This document shows positions 45,842 through 52,815 of a DNA stretch of 64,000 nucleotides, piece by piece (position 1 is the first letter of the stretch; every line of letters starts with the position of its first letter). The notes under the pieces are model-generated. The model was not told the origin of the DNA, did no database searches, and was given only the letters and a program-made list of their open reading frames with translations. The stretch is taken from assembly GCA_965196985.1 (NCBI GenBank), contig CBDALO010000064.1, forward strand, positions 55,721-119,720, given 5' to 3'. Source of the DNA: 2-12-FULL-35-23 sp965196985 (GTDB lineage: Bacteria > Pseudomonadota > Gammaproteobacteria > UBA12402). The translations under genes and the position numbers were made by a program.

Positions 45842-45912
45842 GGCTTGCCTCTCTCCTCAAAAACGGCGTTGCTGCGTAAATAATTTTTCACTTAAATTTT
45901 TTACTCCACCCG

Positions 45913-45987
45913 CTGATTTGCACATTGCTTTTGCTCTATAGCTCGCTACACTGCGCTTTACTTACGCAAAAGCAATGTGCAAGTCAA
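45913..45987. repeat. Dispersed hairpin repeat (family 4), copy 2
   Basis: Perfect arms GCACATTGCTTTTGC and GCAAAAGCAATGTGC flank a loop with the CTCGCTACxCTG core found also at 37995-39610. It lies in the pheS-pheT spacer, so it is transcribed and would form a strong stem in the mRNA. Confidence 0.8.
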
Positions 45988-46033
45988 TTTAAATCAACTC
46001 GTTCGTTCAGCTTCTTTCTGCAACGAAACCTAA

Positions 46034-47047
46034 TTAAAACTGTTCAAGAAAGCGAAGGTCATTCTCAAATAACAGTCGCAAGTCGTTGATTTCAAACTTT
46101 AACATTGACAAGCGATCCAAACCTGCACCAAAGGCATAACCTGAAAACTTATCCGGATCAACACCGCCTGCACGCAAGACGTTCGGATGCACCATACCGC
46201 AACCCAATACTTCCAGCCAGCCTGTTTGTGAACAAATCCGGCAGCCATTACCATCGCAGTTAGTACACTCAATATCAGCTTCTGCAGAAGGTTCAGTAAA
46301 GGGGAAGAAAGAAGGTCTAAACCTAACCTTAACCTCTTTCTCGAAAAACGCGGCTAAGAAGTTGATTATACAGCCTTTTAGGTCAGAAAAACGTACCTTC
46401 TCAGCTACCAGCAAGCCTTCAACTTGGTGGAACATTGGAGTATGTGTCACATCAAAATCAGAGCGATAAACACGCCCCATGGCAATGATTTTAAAAGGTG
46501 GCCTACCTGCCTTCATAGTACGGATCTGCACTGGAGACATGTGCGTACGCAATAAGGTAGTTGGATCGATATAAAAGGTATCTTGCATTGCCCGCGCTGG
46601 ATGGTGCTCAGGAATATTAAGCGCAGTAAAATTATGAAAGTCATCTTCAATCTCAGGCCCATCTTCAATAACAAAGCCTTGTTGAGAGAAAATCTCAGCA
46701 ACCTGCTGCTTAACTAAAGTAACTGGGTGCAAAGAGCCTACGGATTGCCGCCTACCCGGCAAGCTCACATCGATGGTTTCATTAGCTAAACGCTCATTGA
46801 GTACCTGCTGCTGCAAATTAGCCAAACGTTCATTAAGCAAAGTTTGCACTTGGACCTTAGCTGCATTAACTGCTTGCCCCAGCAAAGGACGCTGCTCTGC
46901 TGGCACCGAGCCAAGCTGCTTTAACTGTTCAGTTAACAGACCTTTTTTACCAAGGAACTTAACTCGCACACTTTCTAGTGTCGCCTTATCAATTGCCGAG
47001 CCAATTTCTTGCTCAGCAGCCTGAACCAGCCTATCAATTTGTTCCAT
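46034..47047 (-). CDS. pheS: Phenylalanyl-tRNA synthetase alpha subunit
   Basis: A 337-residue class II synthetase subunit. A coiled-coil N-terminus (residues 1-85) binds tRNA. The catalytic core includes motif 2 (FKIIAMGRVYRSDFDVTHTPMFHQVEGLLV) and motif 3 (GYAFGAGLDRLSMLKFEI). A four-cysteine cluster (CTNCDGNGCRICSQTGW) is present as in many PheS. GGTGGAGAG precedes the ATG. A hairpin with T-run separates it from rplT and may attenuate transcription. Confidence 0.97.
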   Translation of the reverse strand: MEQIDRLVQAAEQEIGSAIDKATLESVRVKFLGKKGLLTEQLKQLGSVPAEQRPLLGQAVNAAKVQVQTLLNERLANLQQQVLNERLANETIDVSLPGRRQSVGSLHPVTLVKQQVAEIFSQQGFVIEDGPEIEDDFHNFTALNIPEHHPARAMQDTFYIDPTTLLRTHMSPVQIRTMKAGRPPFKIIAMGRVYRSDFDVTHTPMFHQVEGLLVAEKVRFSDLKGCIINFLAAFFEKEVKVRFRPSFFPFTEPSAEADIECTNCDGNGCRICSQTGWLEVLGCGMVHPNVLRAGGVDPDKFSGYAFGAGLDRLSMLKFEINDLRLLFENDLRFLEQF

Positions 47048-47065
47048 CTAATCTACTCTCCACCA

Positions 47066-47097
47066 AATAAAAATGGCTGCACTAGCAGCCATTTTTT
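47066..47097 (-). terminator. Hairpin with T-run between rplT and pheS (possible attenuator)
   Basis: Arms AAATGGCTGC and GCAGCCATTT (47071-47080 and 47085-47094) with a four-base loop, followed in the minus-strand direction by TTATTT. E. coli has an attenuator with leader peptide PheM at this place. Here a 14-codon frame (47048-47092) starts within the hairpin and ends exactly at the pheS start, but it has one Phe and two Trp codons, so a leader function is doubtful. Confidence 0.5.
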
Positions 47098-47123
47098 ACT
47101 GAACAACTTTTTATAAATTTATG

Positions 47124-47483
47124 TTACTCAGCTAGCGCTGCTTTTGAGCGTTCGACTAAAGCAGCAAATGTTTCTTTTTCATTTACCGCCAAATCAGCCA
47201 AGACCTTACGATCAACCTCAATCATAGCCTTCTTCAAACCATTGATAAAGCGACTATAAGAAAGCCCGTGCTCGCGCGCACCCGCATTAATACGTTGAAT
47301 CCAAAGCGAACGAAACTGACGTTTACGTTGTTTTCTATCACGATAAGCATATTGAGCAGCTTTAATGACTGCCTGCTTGGCAACCCGGTAAACTCGACTA
47401 CGAGCACCGTAATAACCTTTTGCTTCTTTTAAGACTTTTTTGTGTCGCGCCCTTGCAACAACACCACGTTTTACTCTGGCCAT
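47124..47483 (-). CDS. rplT: 50S ribosomal protein L20
   Basis: A 119-residue, very basic protein beginning ARVKRGVVARARHKKVLKEAKGYYGARSRVYRVAKQAVIKAAQYAYRDRK, characteristic of L20, which binds 23S rRNA during early assembly. Its length matches the family (117-119). It lies 69 bases after rpmI. In E. coli L20 represses this operon by binding the mRNA leader. Confidence 0.97.
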   Translation of the reverse strand: MARVKRGVVARARHKKVLKEAKGYYGARSRVYRVAKQAVIKAAQYAYRDRKQRKRQFRSLWIQRINAGAREHGLSYSRFINGLKKAMIEVDRKVLADLAVNEKETFAALVERSKAALAE

Positions 47484-47552
47484 AATTCTACCTCCTCTTT
47501 CTTGTCTGCATGGCTATGGCACGCCAGGCTAGACTAAAACTTGTTTATCGTT

Positions 47553-47759
47553 CTATTTATTACCCATCATACGGTCAGCTAAGCGAGCATCACCCGCTGC
47601 TAATACGGCATTACCCCGTAAGTGGCGTTTACGCTTGGTTGACTTCTTCGTTAAGATATGTCGGCGGTGTGACTGCTTATGGACAATCTTACCACTACCG
47701 GTTTTTTTGAAGCGCTTCATCGCGCCACGTAAACTTTTTAATTTTACTTTAACAGCCAT
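47553..47759 (-). CDS. rpmI: 50S ribosomal protein L35
   Basis: A 68-residue basic protein with the L35 pattern KLKSLRGAMKRFKKTGSGKI and HILTKKSTKRKRHLRG. It lies between infC and rplT as in most bacteria, but 282 bases from infC because a dispersed repeat has inserted in the spacer. The leader of rpmI is where L20-mediated translational control acts in E. coli, so the insertion may alter control. Confidence 0.96.
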   Translation of the reverse strand: MAVKVKLKSLRGAMKRFKKTGSGKIVHKQSHRRHILTKKSTKRKRHLRGNAVLAAGDARLADRMMGNK

Positions 47760-47821
47760 TTTTTCTCTCCAACTTTTATTGAAACATGACTAGCAAAGGC
47801 AGGCTTCATCGCACTTTAACT

Positions 47822-48018
47822 AGTTAAACCTGAAAAACGCCATATTTGCCTGTTAGCTGTGTTGAGCCTGCGCTTCCAGTGCTCATGTGACAACGAAGTT
47901 GTCATCCCCGTCCCCCGCCTTCGCAGAGGACAGGCTCCGGCGGGGATCCATTCCTTGCCACGCTGGTTCTCGGCCCGCCTTGCTAACAAACAAATCTGAC
48001 ATTTTTCAGATTTAACTT
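47822..48018. repeat. Dispersed repeat family 1, copy 3, inside the infC-rpmI spacer
   Basis: Begins AGTTAAACCTGAAAAACGCC and ends CATTTTTCAGATTTAACTTA. It carries the long form interior with GACAACGAAGTTGTC and CCCCGTCCCCCGCC...GGCGGGGATCC. It is close to copy 1 in reverse orientation. Lying between two co-transcribed ribosomal-operon genes, it must be read through by polymerase. Confidence 0.8.
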
Positions 48019-48041
48019 ACCTTATCCTATTTTAAGGATAA

Positions 48042-48569
48042 CTATTTTGCTGCAACCTTAGGTGCCAACATCATGACCATTTGACGGCCTTCCATTTTTG
48101 GCACTACTTCGATAACAGCATGTTCTTCCACCACTTCCTGCAGGCGTTTCATCAACTCCATACCAAGATTTTGATGCATCATTTCTCGACCACGAAAACG
48201 CACTGTCACTTTAACTTTATTACCCTTCTCTAAGAAGCTAAGAATTTTCTTAAGCTTCACATTAAAGTCACCATCCTCAGTCCCTGGTCTAAATTTAATT
48301 TCCTTAACCTGAATTTGTTTCTGCTTTTTCTTTGCAGCAGCAGTCTTTTTACTTTGTTGAAACTTGTACTTACCGTAGTCCATCACCTTGCAAACAGGAG
48401 GCGCAGCATTTGGCGACACCTCAACAAGATCAAGATTAGACTCTGCGGCTATGCTTAAAGCCTCACGTGTAGAAACAACTCCAACTTGCTCACCATCAGC
48501 GCCAACCAAGCGGACTTCTGCCACTTTAATTTGGTTATTTACTCTTACTGCATTTTTTGACGCGCTAAT
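48042..48569 (-). CDS. infC: Translation initiation factor IF-3 (ATT start)
   Basis: It encodes a 175-residue IF-3 with an N-domain (VNNQIKVAEVRLVGADGEQVGVVS), a Lys-rich linker (QQSKKTAAAKKKQKQIQ) and a C-domain (VKEIKFRPGTEDGDFNVKLKKILSFLEKGNKVKVTVRFRGREM). The ATT at 48569 is preferred over a GTG at 48524: GAGGAGG ends eight bases ahead of it, and the extra 15 residues match the IF-3 N-terminus. E. coli infC also starts with AUU, which lets IF-3 repress its own translation by rejecting non-canonical starts. The ATT lies three bases beyond the thrS stop. Confidence 0.93.
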   Translation of the reverse strand: MSASKNAVRVNNQIKVAEVRLVGADGEQVGVVSTREALSIAAESNLDLVEVSPNAAPPVCKVMDYGKYKFQQSKKTAAAKKKQKQIQVKEIKFRPGTEDGDFNVKLKKILSFLEKGNKVKVTVRFRGREMMHQNLGMELMKRLQEVVEEHAVIEVVPKMEGRQMVMMLAPKVAAK

Positions 48570-48572
48570 AAG

Positions 48573-50513
48573 TTAAGCCTCCTCTTTAGCCAACGCTGTT
48601 TCTAGCACCTTGCGAGAGCGAATCGCTTCAGCCAACAGCTTCTCAAAGTCGCTTAACGATAAACTGCCGAGGTCTTCACCTGCTCGAGTTCGTACCGCAA
48701 CCGTCTGCTGTTCCTGCTCACGATCACCAACAACTAATTGATAGGGAATACGCTGCAAAGTGTGCTCGCGAATTTTAAAGCCGATTTTTTCATTTCTCAA
48801 GTCAAAAACAGCTCTAAATCCCTGATTTTTCAAATATTGTGTTATTTTTTTAGCATAATCGGCTTGTCGGTCGGTAATATTCATCACCACCACCTGAACT
48901 GGCGACAACCAAACTGGCAACCAACCAGCATAATGCTCAATTAACATACCAATAAATCGCTCCAAAGAGCCCACTATTGCTCGATGCAACATAACAGGTA
49001 TCTGCTTAGCGCTATCTTCGTTAATGTAGGTAGCCCCTAACCTTTCTGGCATAGAAAAGTCAACCTGGATAGTCCCGCACTGCCAACTACGCCCAATAGC
49101 ATCTTTTAAATGAAACTCAATCTTAGGGCCATAAAAAGCCCCTTCACCAGGCAGGTGTTCATAAGCAAGCTCTTTTGCTTCTAATGCATCAGCCAGTGCC
49201 TGCTCAGCCTTATCCCAAACTTCATCACTACCAATCCGCTCATCAGGACGTAAAGCCAGCTTGACATCGACTTCATTAAAGCCAAACGTTTGATAAACCT
49301 CGAAGGCCTGCTCGATCATCAAACAGACCTCTTCTTGAACCTGCTCTTCAGTACAGAAAATATGGCCATCATCCTGAGTGAAGCTTCGCACACGGAACAA
49401 CCCATGTAACGCACCAGAAGGTTCATTGCGATGTACAATACCAAACTCCGCCATTCGTATGGGTAAATCACGATAGCTATGCTGGCCCTGATTATAAACT
49501 TGAACGCAGGTAGGACAGTTCATTGGACGAATAGCGTATTCGCGATTCTCTGATTCAGTCATAAACATGTTACTGGCATACTTTGACTTATGGCCTGATT
49601 TTTCCCATAACAGGCTATCTGCAATTAATGGGGTACGAATCTCACTACAACCATAACGCGTATTACAATCCCGCATAAAGTCCTCAACCTGCCGCCAAAT
49701 AGCTACGCCATTAGGGTGCCAGGAAGCAATCCCGGGTGAGAGTTCCTGAAAGTGAAATAGTTCTAACGCCTTACCTATTTTACGGTGGTCACGTTTTTCA
49801 GCCTCTTCGAGACGATGCAAATAATCAGCTAAATCCTGTTTTGACGCCCAAGCCGTGCCATAAATACGCTGCAACATTTCATTGTTAGAATCACCACGCC
49901 AATAAGCACCAGCGATTTTAGTGAGTTTAAAAACCTTTAACTTGCCGGTACTAGGTACATGCGGGCCACGACACAAATCTTTAAAATCACCTTGCTGATA
50001 AACAGAAACTTGCTCACCCTCAGGAATTGCTTTAATAAGCTCAACCTTATAATGCTCACCAATACTTGCGAAATAATCAACCGCTTGCTCACGACTCATT
50101 ACCTCCCGAGTTACAGGTAAGTCCTGCTTAACAAGTTCTCGCATCTTTACTTCAATCTTTTCTAAGTCCTCAGGAGTAAAAGCCCGCTCAAAAGCAAAGT
50201 CATAGTAAAAGCCACTCTCAATAACAGGACCAATCGTAACCTGTACAGCAGGAAATAAAGCTTTAACAGCTTGAGCAAGTAAATGGGCGGTTGAGTGACG
50301 AATTACCTCAAGTCCAGCTAAGTCTTTAGCTGTAATAATACGAAGGTTGGAATCACTAATAATTTCATAGCTCAGGTCAACAAGCTGACCAGCCACTTCT
50401 CCAGCTAACGCTGCTTTTGCTAAGCCAGCACCGATACTTTCTGCAACTTCACGAACCGTCACTGTTTTATCGAACTGTCTTTCGCTACCGTCAGGCAACC
50501 TCACTATTGGCAT
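48573..50513 (-). CDS. thrS: Threonyl-tRNA synthetase
   Basis: A 646-residue class II synthetase. It has an N-terminal TGS domain (MPIVRLPDGSERQFDKTVTVREVAESIG), an editing domain with HSTAHLLAQAVK (zinc-type histidines) and YYDF, a catalytic core with the zinc ligands in PMNCPTC and motif 2 FGIVHRNEPSGALHGLFRVRSFTQDD, motif 3 MLHRAIVGSLERFIGMLIE, and an anticodon-binding domain. The ATG at 50513 is the true start; a frame continuing to 50582 would run into tRNA-Val. It begins the thrS-infC-rpmI-rplT-pheST-ihfA series. Confidence 0.97.
   Translation of the reverse strand: MPIVRLPDGSERQFDKTVTVREVAESIGAGLAKAALAGEVAGQLVDLSYEIISDSNLRIITAKDLAGLEVIRHSTAHLLAQAVKALFPAVQVTIGPVIESGFYYDFAFERAFTPEDLEKIEVKMRELVKQDLPVTREVMSREQAVDYFASIGEHYKVELIKAIPEGEQVSVYQQGDFKDLCRGPHVPSTGKLKVFKLTKIAGAYWRGDSNNEMLQRIYGTAWASKQDLADYLHRLEEAEKRDHRKIGKALELFHFQELSPGIASWHPNGVAIWRQVEDFMRDCNTRYGCSEIRTPLIADSLLWEKSGHKSKYASNMFMTESENREYAIRPMNCPTCVQVYNQGQHSYRDLPIRMAEFGIVHRNEPSGALHGLFRVRSFTQDDGHIFCTEEQVQEEVCLMIEQAFEVYQTFGFNEVDVKLALRPDERIGSDEVWDKAEQALADALEAKELAYEHLPGEGAFYGPKIEFHLKDAIGRSWQCGTIQVDFSMPERLGATYINEDSAKQIPVMLHRAIVGSLERFIGMLIEHYAGWLPVWLSPVQVVVMNITDRQADYAKKITQYLKNQGFRAVFDLRNEKIGFKIREHTLQRIPYQLVVGDREQEQQTVAVRTRAGEDLGSLSLSDFEKLLAEAIRSRKVLETALAKEEA
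48578..48584 (-). promoter_or_regulatory. infC ribosome-binding site inside thrS end
   Basis: GAGGAGG on the minus strand, overlapping the last codons of thrS (Glu-Glu-Ala) and eight bases ahead of the ATT. It is the strongest such site in the operon and decides the infC start. Confidence 0.9.
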
Positions 50514-50540
50514 AATCGCTCTCACTCGTTTTAGATTTGG

Positions 50541-50612
50541 TAGGCGCGATTGGGATTGAACCAACGACCCCCACCATGTCAAGGTGATGCTCTACCACTG
50601 AGCTACGCGCCT
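50541..50612 (-). tRNA. tRNA-Val (anticodon GAC)
   Basis: On the minus strand a complete cloverleaf: acceptor AGGCGCG paired with CGCGCCT, D arm GCTCAGTGGTAGAGC, anticodon arm CACCTTGACATGGTG (GAC), T arm GTTGG-TTCAATC-CCAAT, discriminator A. No encoded CCA. It lies 28 bases upstream of thrS and is probably co-transcribed and processed out. Confidence 0.95.
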
Positions 50613-50751
50613 ATACCTTGCTATGACTTTGAAAAGGCAGAAAGGATAACACCAGATCATTTGCTAAGCAAGTGTTTTTTAATGGCTATTTCCCTACTTT
50701 TGAGCTATTATCGCAGGCTGTTTTAGTAACCGGTATAGCTGGATATTTTAC

Positions 50752-51558
50752 GTGACTAGCAACAATCCTACGGCGACTGTTTTCCCCATCATTAAAGAAA
50801 CTGAGCAAACGCGCCTAGTTATCGATATCACTCAAGACCCTGTTTTAATCGACCAGGCTTTTAGCCTTCGCTACCAAGTTTTTAACCTTGAGTTAGGTGA
50901 AGGTCTAACCAGCTCTCATGCTACCCAGCGCGACACTGACCAATATGACCCTTTTTGCGATCACTTAGTGGTTATCGATGAAAAACGGAACTTAGTTGTC
51001 GGAACCTACCGAATTCTACGCTACGAAAATGCGGTAAATAACATCGGTTTTTATTCAGAGACAGAGTTTGACCTTAGCAATATCTATCAACATGCCAAAG
51101 CTTCTGCAGAAATGGGCCGTTGTTGCATTCACGCAGAATATCGCAGCGGTCTAGTCATGAACCTACTTTGGTATGGGCTTGCCAACTACATGGAGGCTCA
51201 TAAAGTTAACTATCTATTTGGCTGCACCTCCTTAAACAAAGGTGATGCTCATGAGCAAGCTTCGCTGATTTACCGAGTTTGCAAAGAAGTCAATGCCATT
51301 ACACCACCTGTATTCAGCGTCAAACCTCAACCAGGCTTTGAGGTAGCCAACTTTAACCGCCATATCACACTACCGATACTCACTGGTAACCCTAAACGTT
51401 TACTACCCAGCTTGTTACGAGGTTACCTAAGCGTAGGCGTAAAGATTTGTGGTGAACCTGCTTTTGACCCCGAGTTTGGAGTAATCGACTTTTTTACTAT
51501 TTTTGATTATCGCGGTATTGCTAGAGCTGCTAAACGCTTCTTTTCAAAATCAAACTAA
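50752..51558 (+). CDS. OlsB-like N-acyltransferase (GNAT fold)
   Basis: A 268-residue protein with the COG3176/OlsB pattern: FSLRYQVFNLELGE near residue 36, CDHLVVIDEKRNLVVGTYRIL, SAEMGRCCIHAEYRSGLVMNLLWYGLANYM (acyl-donor binding) and YLFGCTSL. Relatives attach an acyl chain to ornithine (ornithine lipids) or other amino acids; the exact acceptor is unknown. Translation starts at a GTG with a weak GGA upstream. It is divergent from tRNA-Val/thrS and ends just before a rho-independent terminator. Confidence 0.82.
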   Translation: MTSNNPTATVFPIIKETEQTRLVIDITQDPVLIDQAFSLRYQVFNLELGEGLTSSHATQRDTDQYDPFCDHLVVIDEKRNLVVGTYRILRYENAVNNIGFYSETEFDLSNIYQHAKASAEMGRCCIHAEYRSGLVMNLLWYGLANYMEAHKVNYLFGCTSLNKGDAHEQASLIYRVCKEVNAITPPVFSVKPQPGFEVANFNRHITLPILTGNPKRLLPSLLRGYLSVGVKICGEPAFDPEFGVIDFFTIFDYRGIARAAKRFFSKSN

Positions 51559-51576
51559 GACTCTGTTTTTGAAGTT

Positions 51577-51608
51577 AAAAAAACCGGGCTTAACGGCCCG
51601 GTTTTTTG
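51577..51608 (+). terminator. Rho-independent terminator after the acyltransferase
   Basis: AAAAACCGGGC-TTAAC-GGCCCGGTTTTTT: an eight-pair GC-rich stem flanked by A- and T-runs. It can work in both directions; the convergent hydrolase gene ends 190 bases away. Confidence 0.9.
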
Positions 51609-51795
51609 GCTCTGCGGGAGTATTGCTACTGTTATTATTATCTGGTTTTTGTTTTTATTTTCAGCAAACCAGCCTTATTTTTGTTATTTTCGGCATAGAC
51701 ACAAGTGTAGACAAGGTTTTGGATCTTGCAAAAAAACCCGATAATTTTTTTAGGAAAATCTTCCATATAAATTACCACACCAATAAAACACTGAC

Positions 51796-52815
51796 TCATA
51801 TGTGTGCGAAAAAGTAATGAAAAGCCCTTATTAACTTCAGCACTTCAATAAAATAGCGCGGTGTTAGAACCACATCGGCATGATCAAGAACTGGGGTAAT
51901 CAGCAATCTAGCTGGCCGCCTGGCTTGTCGAATTGCCTGATAAAGGAGCTTACTTTCGAGGGTAGGCAATACACTGTCCTCCGCACTATGTATTAACGTT
52001 GTGCTGCATTGCAACCTATCTAAGTTCTTTACTTCAAAATCCTTTTCAATAAAAGGAAGGCAGTACCGATAATCGTCTGCAATCTTTCGTTGCTGCTCTA
52101 AATCATCAATTAACTTAACCATTCGTTTTTGAGTATCTGGTGAAGCTTGCGCTAAAAAAGCTTGTAACTCCTCACCTGAACTCTCTTCATACTCTTTATC
52201 AATAGCCAAATCAATAGCCTGCTCTAACTCTTCATTTAACTCTCCAGTCGCACGAAGCAACGCCTTAACAGCAATATACTTTGCATACTTATCAGCTTCT
52301 TTGGCATTCAAAATATTCTCAAAAGTTGAGTCAGGATGAAAACAAATACCCACTGAACAAAGGCTAGAAACAAGCGGAGCAATACCTTCAACTTGAGTAA
52401 TAGCTCGAATACTTGCCGAGCCTGAAAAAGAGGCAGTAAAAATCCCAAGTGCATCGTGTTCACATAACGCCTTATCTGCAACAATCGTTTTAATCGCCTC
52501 AGCACAATTAATTACTGATTGTTTATCAACAATATGGCGCACCACCAAAGGAAAAGTAGGCACAATTGCCCTAAATCCAATTTTAGCTGTAGCATAAGCA
52601 AGCTTCATCATTCGTTCATCATTCTTACCCAGCTTATTCATGCCATGAAAAAACAAAATTGTACCGTGACATGGTTTTGATTTATCAGGTTCATAAATAT
52701 CCGACTCCAGCTCAATACCACTTTGTAAGGGCAATAGGATAGTCCTATCTGGCGTTGGTAACGCTTTCTGGCGTAAACAAGTCAATAAAAATTTAATTGC
52801 TATAAAATAACTCAT
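51796..52815 (-). CDS. Alpha/beta hydrolase
   Basis: A 339-residue protein with the hydrolase fold. HGMNKLGKND forms the oxyanion region near residue 52, GIFTASFSGSASIRA holds the probable nucleophile serine (SFSGS), STTLIHSAEDSVLP supplies the Asp, and PVLDHADVVL the His. The central helical insertion (residues 160-225, highly acidic) is a lid. Substrate unknown. Its ATG overlaps the uvrB stop by four bases (ATGA), so it is translationally coupled to uvrB. Confidence 0.82.
   Translation of the reverse strand: MSYFIAIKFLLTCLRQKALPTPDRTILLPLQSGIELESDIYEPDKSKPCHGTILFFHGMNKLGKNDERMMKLAYATAKIGFRAIVPTFPLVVRHIVDKQSVINCAEAIKTIVADKALCEHDALGIFTASFSGSASIRAITQVEGIAPLVSSLCSVGICFHPDSTFENILNAKEADKYAKYIAVKALLRATGELNEELEQAIDLAIDKEYEESSGEELQAFLAQASPDTQKRMVKLIDDLEQQRKIADDYRYCLPFIEKDFEVKNLDRLQCSTTLIHSAEDSVLPTLESKLLYQAIRQARRPARLLITPVLDHADVVLTPRYFIEVLKLIRAFHYFFAHI

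Noticed and set aside
50514..50582. N-terminal extension of ThrS
   Set aside because: Runs into tRNA-Val; the ATG at 50513 matches ThrS proteins.
51503..51817. 104-codon frame after the acyltransferase
   Set aside because: Overlaps the acyltransferase end and the terminator; low-complexity Leu/Phe content; no ribosome-binding site.
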